Part shown: positions 1 through 8,780 of the stretch, in pieces | Layout: each line of letters starts with the position of its first letter | How positions within the stretch are numbered: the stretch's first letter is position 1 | Source of the DNA: Pseudomonas sp. | GTDB lineage: Bacteria; Pseudomonadota; Gammaproteobacteria; Pseudomonadales; Pseudomonadaceae | Length of the DNA stretch: 14,168 bases | Assembly (NCBI GenBank): GCA_003488145.1 | Contig: DNMQ01000484.1 | Location: 1 to 14,168, forward strand | Direction: 5' to 3' | Translations under genes and position numbers: made by a program | Notes under the pieces: generated by a model | The model's input: only the letters and a program-made list of their open reading frames with translations | Databases searched by the model: none | Told to the model about the DNA's origin: nothing

Positions 1-79
1 CCTCCCCCCTCCCTCTTCCCCCCTCCTCCCTCGCACCCTTCCCCCCCTCCCCCCCCCCCCCCCCCTCCCCCCCTTTCCC
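1..79. other. C/T low-complexity tract, probable assembly or sequencing artefact
   Basis: Apart from one G and one A around positions 34-36, the first 79 bases are only C and T, with runs of up to about 18 C. Normal-looking coding sequence starts abruptly at about 80 and is already in the middle of a protein domain. The reading frame of the following gene stays open through the tract only because pyrimidine-only codons cannot be stops; the resulting Pro/Ser/Leu/Phe string is not credible protein. I infer a low-quality read end at a contig edge rather than a biological repeat, but the sequence alone cannot prove it. Confidence 0.7.
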
Positions 80-1519
80 ATCGACTATCTGGCCACCAAT
101 CCCGATCGCAGCCTGGGTCCCGTGCTCGATGCCGCATTGGAGCGCCGCTACTCGGCGGCCCCGGCCGAGCGCTTCTTCCCCGGCGCCGGCATGCACCGCT
201 TCGGCAACTTCCGCCGTGAAGACGACGGGCGCATCCCCACCGTACGCGAGTCGCTGCGCGAATCGATCAATCTGCCCTTCGTACGGCTGATGCGTGATCT
301 GGTGAGCTACAGCACCTACGAAACCATCAACAGTGCCGAACTGCTGGGGGACGACAAGGACCCGCGCCGCCAGGAATACCTGACCCGCTTCGCCGATCGC
401 GAGGGCTCGGTGTTCCTGCAACGTTTCTGGAAGAAGTACCGTAACAAGAGCGCCGAGCAGCGCATCGAGACCTTCCTGCAGGGCATGCGGCCGACACCCG
501 TGCGCCTGGCGGCCGTGCACCGCTACCTGATGCCGGATGCCGAGCGGCCGGTCTTCGACAGTTTTCTCAAGCAGCATCTGCCGGACTCCGATCTCAACGA
601 CAAGAAGCTGGATGCGCTCTACACCCGCTATGGCCCGGGCGCCTATAGCCTGCCCGATCAGGCCTACATCGCCCGCACGCACCCGCTGGACCTCTGGCTG
701 CTGGGCTACCTGATCGCCCACCCGCAGGCGACGCTCTCCGAAGTGGTCGCCGACAGCCGCGCGCAGCGCCAGGAAGTCTACGGCTGGCTGTTCCGCAGCC
801 GGCACAAGAGCGCGCGCGACAGCCGGATTCGCATCATGCTGGAGGTCGAAGCCTTCACCGACATTCATCGCCGCTGGCAGCGGCTGGGCTATCCGTTCGA
901 CAACCTTGTGCCGTCACTGGCGACCGCGCTGGGCAGCTCGGGTGATCGGCCGGCTGCGCTGGCCGATCTGATGGGCATCATCCTCAACGATGGTGTCCGC
1001 CTGCCCAGCGTGCGCATCGACAACCTGCACTTCGCCCAGGGCACGCCCTATGAAACCCGCATGGACCTGGTCGCCGGGACCGGCAAGCGGGTGATGCCGG
1101 TCGAGGTCTCCAGGGCGCTGCAGGATGCGCTAGCCAATGTGGTCGAAGGCGGTACTGCGCGGCGTTTGCAAGGCAGTTTCGTGCAGCAGGACGGCAGCGC
1201 TTTGCGAATGGGCGGCAAGACCGGCACCGGCGACAACCGCATCCAGAGCGTCGGCGCTGGCGGCCGGCTGATCAGCTCGCTGGCGCTGAACCGCACAGCC
1301 ACCTTCGTCTTCTATCTCGGGCCCAACCACTTCGGCACGCTGACAGCCTATGTGCCTGGGCGCGCCGCCGACAGCTTCCGTTTTACCTCGGCGCTGCCCG
1401 TGCAAACGCTCAAGGGCATGGCGCCCCTCCTGCAACCCTACCTGCAAGGCCAGAACACGCTGTGCCGACCGGAAAACCTGCCGGCGCTGACCAGCGGCAT
1501 GCTTTCGGCCGAAAAGTGA
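80..1519 (+). CDS. Penicillin-binding / transglycosylase-type protein, C-terminal part (5' truncated)
   Basis: This is the C-terminal part of a class A-like penicillin-binding protein, a family that polymerises and cross-links peptidoglycan in the periplasm. The sequence is coherent from position 80 (reading IDYLATNPDRSLGP) and has no true start in the window; the GTG at 122 is internal. Two of the three penicillin-binding motifs are visible: SxN as S-I-N at 263-271, within a stretch resembling the usual post-SxN helix, and K-T-G at 1217-1225, followed by T-G-D. The S-x-x-K nucleophile and the N-terminal glycosyltransferase domain would lie upstream and are missing. Between SxN and KTG there is an unusually long insertion of roughly 300 residues rich in charged helices, as in the large (about 1000 aa) transglycosylase-domain proteins of pseudomonads. 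The partial gene ends with TGA and a hairpin follows. Family assignment is firm; a specific gene name is not justified. Confidence 0.8.
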   Translation: MDYLATNPDRSLGPVLDAALERRYSAAPAERFFPGAGMHRFGNFRREDDGRIPTVRESLRESINLPFVRLMRDLVSYSTYETINSAELLGDDKDPRRQEYLTRFADREGSVFLQRFWKKYRNKSAEQRIETFLQGMRPTPVRLAAVHRYLMPDAERPVFDSFLKQHLPDSDLNDKKLDALYTRYGPGAYSLPDQAYIARTHPLDLWLLGYLIAHPQATLSEVVADSRAQRQEVYGWLFRSRHKSARDSRIRIMLEVEAFTDIHRRWQRLGYPFDNLVPSLATALGSSGDRPAALADLMGIILNDGVRLPSVRIDNLHFAQGTPYETRMDLVAGTGKRVMPVEVSRALQDALANVVEGGTARRLQGSFVQQDGSALRMGGKTGTGDNRIQSVGAGGRLISSLALNRTATFVFYLGPNHFGTLTAYVPGRAADSFRFTSALPVQTLKGMAPLLQPYLQGQNTLCRPENLPALTSGMLSAEK

Positions 1520-1533
1520 TCCCCAACGCCCGC

Positions 1534-1559
1534 ATCGGCGCCCTTCCCGGCGCCGATTT
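1534..1559 (+). terminator. Hairpin after the penicillin-binding protein gene, probable terminator
   Basis: A perfect 9-bp inverted repeat (ATCGGCGCC at 1534-1542, GGCGCCGAT at 1549-1557) with a 6-base loop begins 15 bases after the stop codon and ends in a short TTT. The T-tract is weak, so termination efficiency is uncertain. A third copy, TCGGCGC at 1559-1565, can pair with the second arm instead, giving two mutually exclusive hairpins. The rest of the gap to the next gene (1566-1702) shows no confident promoter or other element. Confidence 0.55.
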
Positions 1560-1702
1560 CGGCGCACGCACCGGCAAAAACTGGACGTAATCCGAATTCG
1601 TTTGCGACGCTTCGCCTGATTGCCTGTCGAATACCCCGGTCCTGGAACCAATCTGGAGTGCACACCTGATTGCCGAACTGATCGGCCATAACGGGAAACG
1701 TC

Positions 1703-2800
1703 ATGATCGAAGGGATACTGCTGCTCACCACGGGACTCTTTGTGCTGGTCACACTCCTGCCGCTGTGGCGGCATCGCGCCTGGTGGGTGCGCGTATGGGA
1801 GTTTCCGCGCCTGCAGCTCGGCGCGCTGCTGGTCGCCCTGCTCGTCGCTCAAGGCATGCTGCTCGACTACAGCCAGCCCTGGCATTATCTGATCTCTGCC
1901 CTGGCCGGCGCGTGTCTGATCTACCAGCTCGCATGGGTCGTGCCCTACACACGCCCCTGGCGCAACGAGGTGCGCAGGGCGGAGACAGATGCTGCAGGGC
2001 CGCGCATCCGGGTGATGTCATCCAATGTGCTGGGGCCGAATCGGCAGTCCGATCGGCTGCTGGCGCTGGTTCGCGAGTACCGCCCCGACGTGCTGGTGAC
2101 CCTCGAATCGGACCAATGGTGGGAAACGCAGCTCGAGCAACTCGCCGAGCAATACCCGCACAGCATCCGCTGCCCACTGGACAACCTCTACGGCATGCAT
2201 GTGTTTTCACGTCTGCCGCTGGAAGAGCCGGAGCTGTGCTTTCTGGTGGAGGACGACGTGCCCTCCATGCATGCTCGGGTGCGTGTCAGCGACGAGCTCA
2301 CGGTGCGCATGCACTTCCTGCATCCCGCACCGCCCAGCCCGACCGAGAACGAGGAATCCACCGAGCGCGACGCGGAGCTGCTGGTGGTCGCCAGGAGCAT
2401 CCAGGACAGCGATGACCCGATCATCGTCAGCGGCGACCTCAACGATGTCGCCTGGTCGCCCACCACGCGCCTGTTCCGCAAGATCAGCGGACTGCTCGAC
2501 CCACGGGTCGGCCGCGGCATGTACAACACCTTCCATGCCCATCACTGGTTTCTGCGCTGGCCGCTTGATCACTTCTTCCACAGCGCGCATTTCCGCTTCA
2601 TCCGCCTGCTGCGGCTGCCTGATATCGGCTCCGACCATTTTCCGGTGTTCATCGAGTTGCAGTACGACCCCAAGCACACTGAAGAGCAGCATGGCCTCGA
2701 AGCCGATCGCGACGACGAGCAGCAGGTCGAGGAAACCATCGACAAGGAGCCCGTCACCCCGGGCGAGGTACCGCAACCTGCGGCCGGCCCGCGACGCTGA
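1703..2800 (+). CDS. Membrane-anchored endonuclease/exonuclease/phosphatase (EEP) family protein
   Basis: The 365-residue protein has three hydrophobic segments at about residues 4-22, 38-55 and 62-80, then a soluble EEP domain from about 101 to 320. The family hallmark residues are present: N108 in a MSSNVLG strand, E135 in VTLESDQ (metal ligand), G244-D-L-N-D248, a PLDH motif, and the closing G309-S-D-H312 with its catalytic histidine. EEP proteins are Mg2+-dependent phosphodiesterases or phosphatases acting on nucleic acids, phospholipids or inositol phosphates. The architecture recalls YafD-like proteins, whose substrate is not settled, so I assign none. The tail after about residue 323 is acidic and low in complexity and probably disordered. 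The ATG at 1703 is preceded by a GGGA ribosome-binding-like sequence. It lies 75 bp upstream of the glucan phosphorylase gene on the same strand, with no obvious functional link. Confidence 0.85.
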   Translation: MIEGILLLTTGLFVLVTLLPLWRHRAWWVRVWEFPRLQLGALLVALLVAQGMLLDYSQPWHYLISALAGACLIYQLAWVVPYTRPWRNEVRRAETDAAGPRIRVMSSNVLGPNRQSDRLLALVREYRPDVLVTLESDQWWETQLEQLAEQYPHSIRCPLDNLYGMHVFSRLPLEEPELCFLVEDDVPSMHARVRVSDELTVRMHFLHPAPPSPTENEESTERDAELLVVARSIQDSDDPIIVSGDLNDVAWSPTTRLFRKISGLLDPRVGRGMYNTFHAHHWFLRWPLDHFFHSAHFRFIRLLRLPDIGSDHFPVFIELQYDPKHTEEQHGLEADRDDEQQVEETIDKEPVTPGEVPQPAAGPRR

Positions 2801-2875
2801 GCCGCTGGCCATCAGCCGCGGCGATAGGCCTATGCTGGAAAATACCGCGCGCCCAGTTCAGACGAGAGAGCCTGC

Positions 2876-5401
2876 ATGACGCCTGCATCCGAACGCCCCG
2901 CCATCACCCCGGAAACCCTGCGCCAGCTCGCCTTTGACCAGTCCATCCGCTGGACCAGCCAGAACGATGACCTGTGGCAGCTGATCGATAACGACCTGTG
3001 GCAGCTCACGCGCAATCCCAGCCTGGTGCTCAGCACGGTGCCGCTGCAGAAGCTGGAAGCACTGCTGCAGCGAGCTGAATGCCATCGTCTGGTGGAGGGC
3101 ATCGTCAAAGCTCAGCAGGCACGCCTGGAGCGGGCGACCTGGTTCGCCAGTCAAAGTCACGGTGACCAGAGTTACAGCGAACAACTCGCGCGAGTCGCCT
3201 ATTTCTCCATGGAGTACATGCTCAGCGAGGCGCTGCCGATCTACTCCGGCGGGCTCGGCAATGTCGCCGGCGACCAGCTCAAGGCCGCCAACGACCTCGG
3301 CGTGCCGATAACCGCAGTAGGCATGCTCTGGCAGCACGGCTATTTTCGCCAGAGCATCGGCCCGGATGGTCGCCAGCAGGCGCTCTACCCGGTCAATGAC
3401 ACCCGGCAGATGCCCATCGAGCCGCTGCTCGACGCCAGCGGAACAGCATTGCGTTTCGCGATCCAGCTGCCCGGCGTGCAGATCTGGCTGCGCGGCTGGC
3501 AGGCCAGGGTCGGCCGCCACCGCCTGCTCCTGCTGGACACCAACGACCCTGCCAACCCGCCCATCGCACGACTGATCACCAGCGAACTCTACGGTGGCGA
3601 CAACGAAATGCGTCTGCGCCAGGAGCTGGTGCTGGGCATCGGCGGCTGGCGGCTGCTCGAAGCCGCCGGACTGCAGGCCGACGTGCTTCACCTGAACGAC
3701 GGCCACGCCGCCTTCGCCGTGCTGGAGCGCGCCCGCAGCTACATGGCCAGGGAGCGCGTGTCCTTCGACGTGGCACTCCACGCAACCCGCGCGGGCAATC
3801 TGTTCACGACCCATACGCCCGTCGAAGCCGGCTTCGACCGCTTCCCGCCGGAGCTGCTGAGCAAATACCTGGAGCGCTATGCCGAGTACGAACTGGGCAT
3901 CCCGCTGCAGTCCCTGCTGGCCATGGGTCGCAAGCATGCGCACGACCCACACGAGCCATTCAACATGGCCTACCTGGCAACGCGCGGGGCCGGCGCGGTC
4001 AATGCCGTCAGCCAGCTGCATGGCCGCACCAGTCGCTACATCTTCCGCGAGCTTTATCCGCGCTGGCCGCTCGAGTCGGTGCCGATCGGTCATGTCACCA
4101 ATGGCATCCATCTGCCGACCTGGGTATCGCCGGACGCCGAAGCCCACTGGTATGAGCTGCATGGCGATGAGATTCCCTGGCGCGGCACCGACCAGGCTTC
4201 CGTGGACGATCTTCTGGCCCAGGTCGATGACCGCTGGCTGTGGCAGATCCGCCAGCATGCCCGTGGCGAACTGCTCAGCTTCGTACGCAGCCACCTGGCC
4301 CGCAGCCTCGCGGTGCACGGCGCCTCGCCTGCGGAGATCGAATTCGCCGGCTCGCGCCTGCACCCGCAACGGCTGACGCTCGGCTTTGCCCGGCGCTTCG
4401 CCGCCTACAAACGCCCCAACCTGCTGCTGCAGGACCCGGAGCGGCTGGCGCGCCTCCTCACCCATCGCGATTACCCGGTGCAGCTGCTGGTTGCCGGCAA
4501 GGCGCACCCCGCCGATCGCGCCGGCCAGGCGCTGCTCAGCGAATGGCAGCAGTTCGCCGCGCGCCCCGATATTGCCGGCCACGTGGTATTTCTCGAGGAC
4601 TATGACATGCGTATCGCCCGGCACATGGTGCAGGGCGTGGATGTCTGGCTGAATACCCCTCGTCGCCCGTGGGAAGCCAGTGGCACCAGCGGCATGAAGG
4701 TCCTGGCCAACGGTGGGCTGAATCTTTCGCAGCTCGACGGCTGGTGGGCCGAAGCCTATGCCGCCGACCTCGGCTGGGCGGTCGGCGACGGCCTGGAGCA
4801 CGAACCCGAACACGATGCCGCGGACGCCGAACAGCTGTATCGGCTACTCGAAGAGCAAGTCGTGCCCTGCTTCTACCAGCGCGACCAGCAGGACATCCCC
4901 ACCGCCTGGGTGAAACGCATGCGCCGCAGCATGAGTGCTCTGGTGGAACGCTTTTCCGCCGACCGAACGGTGCGTGAATACACCGAGCGCTATTACCTGC
5001 CGCTGTCCGGCAACTACCGACAGCGCTGCGCGGATGGTTCTGCGTTGGCCAGCGAGATGTTGCGCCGAATCACCAGCCTGCGCAGTTACTGGCACGAACT
5101 GGCCTTCGAACAGCTTGAGTGGCGGCGCGAGGGCGATGGCCAGCATATTGCGGCTCGCCTGCACCTCGGCCGAATCGAACCGGATCAGATAGCCGTGCAG
5201 CTGTTCGCCGAATCGCAGGGAGCGGAGCCGGCCAGCGTCCATACGTTGCAACTCCAGCACCACGAAGGCTCATACGCCACCTTCCGGACCGAGCTGAGCA
5301 CCCAGCGCCCTGAGGCCGACTACACGGCACGGGTCGTCCCCAGCCCCGCGCTGGGCCTGGCGGTGCCGCTGGAGCTGCCGCTCATTCTCTGGCAGCGATG
5401 A
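2876..5401 (+). CDS. glgP: Alpha-glucan (glycogen/maltodextrin) phosphorylase, DUF3417-containing type
   Basis: This cytoplasmic GT35 enzyme (841 aa) releases glucose-1-phosphate from alpha-1,4-glucans using phosphate and pyridoxal phosphate. The N-terminal ~115 residues match the DUF3417 pattern (RWTSQNDDLWQLIDNDLW, then RNPSLVL), which marks the alpha-glucan phosphorylase branch of actinobacteria, Thermotoga and many pseudomonads rather than the E. coli GlgP/MalP branch. Catalytic-domain motifs appear in order: YSGGLG from residue 123, HLNDGHAAF from 272, FTTHTP from 310, TNGIH from 408, AAYKRP around K512, and EASGTSGMK, whose K608 should bind the PLP cofactor. No key residue looks altered. 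The ATG at 2876 follows a GAGAG ribosome-binding-like sequence. It is not embedded in a glycogen operon here: the upstream gene is an EEP hydrolase, and the convergent kdpE stop is only 21 bp away. The gene symbol follows common database usage for this family. Confidence 0.92.
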   Translation: MTPASERPAITPETLRQLAFDQSIRWTSQNDDLWQLIDNDLWQLTRNPSLVLSTVPLQKLEALLQRAECHRLVEGIVKAQQARLERATWFASQSHGDQSYSEQLARVAYFSMEYMLSEALPIYSGGLGNVAGDQLKAANDLGVPITAVGMLWQHGYFRQSIGPDGRQQALYPVNDTRQMPIEPLLDASGTALRFAIQLPGVQIWLRGWQARVGRHRLLLLDTNDPANPPIARLITSELYGGDNEMRLRQELVLGIGGWRLLEAAGLQADVLHLNDGHAAFAVLERARSYMARERVSFDVALHATRAGNLFTTHTPVEAGFDRFPPELLSKYLERYAEYELGIPLQSLLAMGRKHAHDPHEPFNMAYLATRGAGAVNAVSQLHGRTSRYIFRELYPRWPLESVPIGHVTNGIHLPTWVSPDAEAHWYELHGDEIPWRGTDQASVDDLLAQVDDRWLWQIRQHARGELLSFVRSHLARSLAVHGASPAEIEFAGSRLHPQRLTLGFARRFAAYKRPNLLLQDPERLARLLTHRDYPVQLLVAGKAHPADRAGQALLSEWQQFAARPDIAGHVVFLEDYDMRIARHMVQGVDVWLNTPRRPWEASGTSGMKVLANGGLNLSQLDGWWAEAYAADLGWAVGDGLEHEPEHDAADAEQLYRLLEEQVVPCFYQRDQQDIPTAWVKRMRRSMSALVERFSADRTVREYTERYYLPLSGNYRQRCADGSALASEMLRRITSLRSYWHELAFEQLEWRREGDGQHIAARLHLGRIEPDQIAVQLFAESQGAEPASVHTLQLQHHEGSYATFRTELSTQRPEADYTARVVPSPALGLAVPLELPLILWQR

Positions 5402-5422
5402 AGTGCTGCTCAGGTGCGCGCA

Positions 5423-6118
5423 TCATGCGTCCGAGACCAAGCGATACCCGACTCCGGGCTCGGTCACGATAAAGCGCGGCGCAGCCGGATCGTCGCCAAG
5501 CTTGCGCCGCAGATGCCCGATGACGACACGTAGATAGTGACTGTCGCCTCCGTGGGACGGCCCCCAGATTTCTTTCAGCAAATGCTGTTGTGTCACCACC
5601 CGCCCAGCGTGACGGGCCAGCTCCGCTAGCACCGCATACTCCTTGCGGGTGAGGCTCACGGCCTGGTCGTCCAGACTGACCCGTCTGAACGCGAAGTCTA
5701 TGCACAAGGCACCTGCAACCACCTGGGCGGTCGTGCTCGCAGAAACCGTGGATTGACGCAACAGCCCGCGCACCCGGGCGAGGAATTCCTGAATACCGAA
5801 TGGCTTGGTGACGTAGTCATTCGCGCCAGCATCGAGCGCCCTGACCTTTTCCGCCTCACTGGAGCGTACCGACAGCACAATCACCGGCACCTGGCTCCAG
5901 CCGCGCAGCTCGCTCAACACGACCTGGCCGTCCATGTCAGGCAGGCCAAGGTCCAGCACAACCAGATCCGGCCGCTCGAGCGACGCACGGGTCAGACCAT
6001 CGCGGCCATCGACGCCCTCGACCACCCGATAGCCTTGCGAGACAAGGCTGATGCGAAGGAATTTCCGGATCTGCGGCTCATCGTCGATGATCAGAACACT
6101 TGCCGATTCGCCACTCAC
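5423..6118 (-). CDS. kdpE: KdpE, OmpR-family response regulator of the kdp operon
   Basis: The 231-residue protein has a receiver domain (about 6-118) and a C-terminal OmpR/PhoB winged-helix DNA-binding domain (about 130-230). The phosphorylation pocket is complete: acidic pair D12-D13, acceptor D56 in VVLDLGLP, S83 at the switch position and K105 in YVTKPF. The DNA-binding part ends with the usual wing sequence (EPGVGYRL). KdpE phosphorylated by KdpD activates transcription of kdpFABC. Translation starts at GTG 6118, which overlaps the kdpD TGA by four bases (GTGA), so the two are translationally coupled and probably made in a fixed ratio. The 3' end faces the convergent phosphorylase gene across 21 bp without a clear terminator. 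Candidate target sites lie upstream of kdpF at 13299-13311 and 13332-13355. Identity is secure from sequence plus context. Confidence 0.96.
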   Translation of the reverse strand: MSGESASVLIIDDEPQIRKFLRISLVSQGYRVVEGVDGRDGLTRASLERPDLVVLDLGLPDMDGQVVLSELRGWSQVPVIVLSVRSSEAEKVRALDAGANDYVTKPFGIQEFLARVRGLLRQSTVSASTTAQVVAGALCIDFAFRRVSLDDQAVSLTRKEYAVLAELARHAGRVVTQQHLLKEIWGPSHGGDSHYLRVVIGHLRRKLGDDPAAPRFIVTEPGVGYRLVSDA

Positions 6119-8775
6119 GAAAGACCGTCCTCCATTTCCGGCTGCGGCGATAGCGGCAGTTCCAGGATCACACTTGCGCCTCGGCCATTGAGCCCATCAT
6201 CAACCAGTACGCGCCCGCCATGAGCGCCGATCATGCCCTGGCAGATGGCGAGCCCCAGCCCGGTGCCCGGACCGCCCCGGTCTCCCCGTGCAGCGGTGTA
6301 GAACATATCGAAGATTTTCTCTCGCTCCGCTTCGGGAATGCCCGGCCCCTCGTCCCTGACGATGAAACGCAACGCGTTGGGGGCCGCTGAAATTGCCACT
6401 TCCACGGACCCTCCCGGCGAGGAAAATCGCGCAGCATTTTCCAGCACGTTGACCAGCGCCTGTTCGATCAGCGCCGCGTGGACGTACAGCAGCGGCAGCC
6501 GGTCGGGAATCCGAAGCACGACCTGGAAACCAGCCAGGACTCGCTGCAGGCGTTGCAGGGCGCTGGCGACAATATCGGCCGGCGTCACCCAGTCGCGAAT
6601 CAGCTTGAGACCGCCATGGCCCAGCCGCGTCATATCCAGCAGGTTCTGGATATAGCGATCCAGCCGCTCCGCTTCGTCCCGCGTGGTATCCAGAAGCTCC
6701 TGCCGGTCAGTCTCACTCATGCCCGCCCCCAGACTGGCCAGGCAGTCGATGGACCCGCGCATGGCGGTCAGCGGTGTGCGCAAATCGTGCGAAACGGAAG
6801 CCAGCAAGGCACTGCGCAGCTCTTCGTTCTGGCCATGCAGCCGGGCCGCTTCCAGTTCATCGGCGAGGGTCGCACGACCCAGCGCCTGGGCAAGCGGCTG
6901 GGCCAGGGCGGCTATCAGCCGACGTTTCGGCGGCGGCAGCTGCGTCCCGGCGAGAGGATGAATGCCCAGCAAGCCCAGCGACTGCCCATCTCCGCTGAGC
7001 GGCAGCCACCACCACTGTCCGCCAGGTAGGGTATCGGTCCCCCTCCCCGCGGGCTGCCCATGTTTCCAGGCCCACTCGGCCGCTGCCAACGCCTGGTCGT
7101 TCAGCAGATCAGGCAGAGCACCGCCCTTGAACGACCACTCGGCCTTCTTCGTCCGCATAGCCACCACAGCTTCGATATCCGGCAACAACTGCAGCTGGTG
7201 AACTGCAACGGCACAGACCGCCTGTACATCCGTCGCAGCGCTGAGTCGCCGGGAAAGGTCGAGCAGCGCCGTGGTCTGCGCTTGAGCCTGACGCAGGGAC
7301 TGCAGCTGGCGGCGCTGGCGACTGGCGAGATTGCCGGCCAGGACTGCCATCAACAGAAAGAACAACAGCGTCAGCACATCTTCCTGACGCGCCACGATAA
7401 AGGTGAAGGTCGGCGGGATGAACAGAAAGTCGTAAAAAAGAAACGAAAATCCCGCGCACGCCAGCGCCGGGCCAAGGCTACTGCGCACAGCCACGACCAG
7501 CACCGCTGCGAGGAAAACCAGAGAGATGTTGGGTAGCGCGAGGTAGCGCGACAGCACCAGCGCGGCCCCGGTCGCCACCAGGGTCGCCAGCAGCGCCAAC
7601 ATGTAGTTGCGCCAGTCCGCCGACCGTCTCGCCTCGCCGATCCTGCGCGAGGGCGTGCGCTGCTGGTCGAGAATACTGACTTCCAGCCCCTGACCTGCCG
7701 CGATGAGCTGCTCGGCGACCGAACGCATGAACACCCGTTTCAGGCCCCGTCGTGCGCCGCTACGCCCGACCAGGAGCAACGTAGCGCGGCGCTCGTATGC
7801 GTGGTCGATCAGTGTTCGCGCCACCCGTTCCCCGCGCAGCTCCACCACCTCGCCGCCCAGCCGCTCTGCCAGCTGCTGAGCCGCTTGCAGATGAGCGAGC
7901 TCTGTCTCGCCGCGACTCGCCCCGGTGTTCACATACACGACCGACCACGGCAGGTGCCTGCGCTCCGCAACGCGCGCGGCATGCCGGACCAGCCCTTCGG
8001 CAGCATCGTTACCGTGGATACCGACCAGCAGGCGACCACGAACGGCCGGTGCCGACTGACCCTGCAAGCGATAACGCCGGTTCAGCTCGGCATCGACCCG
8101 CGCGGCGGCAGTCTGCATCGCCAGCTCACGCAAGGCCGTCAGGTTGGTCTGCGTGAAGAATGCATCGATGGCCGCCCTGGCCTGATCGGGCACGTAAACC
8201 TTGCCTTCACGCAAGCGTTCCAGCAGTTCGCGCGGCGGCAGGTCGATCAGCAGGATGTCGTCCGCTTCCTGCAGGATCCAGTCGGGTACGGTTTCCCGCA
8301 CCTGTATCCCGGTGATCGCACGGACCTGATCGTTCAGGCTTTCCAGATGCTGGACATTGACCGTGGTATAGACGTCGATGCCTGCTTCGAGCAGTTCCAG
8401 CACGTCCTGCCAACGTTTGCTGTGGCGGCTGCTGGGGGCGTTGCTATGGGCCAGTTCATCCACCAGCACCACACGCGGCCGCGCCGCCAGCAGTCCATCG
8501 AGGTCCATCTCGGCCAGGGTGATGCCACGATACTCGCTGCGGATCAGCGGCTGCTCGGGCAGGCCAACGAGCATCGCTTCGGTTTCAGCCCTGCCGTGGG
8601 TTTCGACCACACCCACACGCAGGTCGCACCCAAGCCGTTTTTGGCGCTGTGCGGCCTGCAGCATCGCATAGGTCTTGCCGACGCCGGGCGCGGCTCCGAG
8701 GAAAACCTTGAGACGCCCACGGCCTTCCCTTGGAACATCGTCGAGCAGCGCATCCGCGCGCAGGGCATCGCTCAT
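6115..8775 (-). CDS. kdpD: KdpD, K+/turgor-responsive sensor histidine kinase
   Basis: This is a full-length KdpD of 886 residues. In order: the N-terminal KdpD domain with Walker A GAAPGVGKT (27-35) and a Walker B-like VVLVDELAH ending at 110; a universal-stress-protein (USP) domain at about 247-370; a basic linker; four transmembrane segments at about 391-411, 416-432, 433-458 and 466-483; a GAF-like region at about 500-635; the HisKA domain with phospho-accepting H663 in SHDLRTP; and the HATPase with N-box around N776-N780, G1 at DEGPGIP (808-814) and G2 GTGLGL (837-842). KdpD senses low K+ or osmotic stress at the inner membrane and controls phosphorylation of KdpE. The ATG at 8775 lies 5 bp after the kdpC stop, and the 3' end overlaps kdpE by 4 bp, consistent with one kdpFABCDE transcript. 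No domain is missing or broken. Confidence 0.97.
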   Translation of the reverse strand: MSDALRADALLDDVPREGRGRLKVFLGAAPGVGKTYAMLQAAQRQKRLGCDLRVGVVETHGRAETEAMLVGLPEQPLIRSEYRGITLAEMDLDGLLAARPRVVLVDELAHSNAPSSRHSKRWQDVLELLEAGIDVYTTVNVQHLESLNDQVRAITGIQVRETVPDWILQEADDILLIDLPPRELLERLREGKVYVPDQARAAIDAFFTQTNLTALRELAMQTAAARVDAELNRRYRLQGQSAPAVRGRLLVGIHGNDAAEGLVRHAARVAERRHLPWSVVYVNTGASRGETELAHLQAAQQLAERLGGEVVELRGERVARTLIDHAYERRATLLLVGRSGARRGLKRVFMRSVAEQLIAAGQGLEVSILDQQRTPSRRIGEARRSADWRNYMLALLATLVATGAALVLSRYLALPNISLVFLAAVLVVAVRSSLGPALACAGFSFLFYDFLFIPPTFTFIVARQEDVLTLLFFLLMAVLAGNLASRQRRQLQSLRQAQAQTTALLDLSRRLSAATDVQAVCAVAVHQLQLLPDIEAVVAMRTKKAEWSFKGGALPDLLNDQALAAAEWAWKHGQPAGRGTDTLPGGQWWWLPLSGDGQSLGLLGIHPLAGTQLPPPKRRLIAALAQPLAQALGRATLADELEAARLHGQNEELRSALLASVSHDLRTPLTAMRGSIDCLASLGAGMSETDRQELLDTTRDEAERLDRYIQNLLDMTRLGHGGLKLIRDWVTPADIVASALQRLQRVLAGFQVVLRIPDRLPLLYVHAALIEQALVNVLENAARFSSPGGSVEVAISAAPNALRFIVRDEGPGIPEAEREKIFDMFYTAARGDRGGPGTGLGLAICQGMIGAHGGRVLVDDGLNGRGASVILELPLSPQPEMEDGLS

Positions 8776-8780
8776 TCAGG

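Noticed and set aside
1130..1885. 251-codon open frame on the - strand across the end of the penicillin-binding protein gene and the following gap
   Set aside because: It has no domain signal, is Arg/Gln-rich, and overlaps two convincing + strand genes.
2831..2836. TATGCT as a -10 element for the phosphorylase gene
   Set aside because: The hexamer is plausible and in a sensible place, but no acceptable -35 lies 16-19 bp upstream; too weak to list as a promoter.
2858..4813. 651-codon open frame on the - strand opposite the glucan phosphorylase gene
   Set aside because: It is a frame shadow typical of GC-rich DNA: no recognisable domain, Gln/Ala/Gly/His-rich low-information protein, fully antisense to a gene with intact catalytic motifs.
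5392..5409. GCAGC/GCTGC inverted repeat as a terminator between the phosphorylase gene and kdpE
   Set aside because: Only a 5-bp stem with an 8-base loop, no T-run on either strand, and it overlaps the phosphorylase stop codon.
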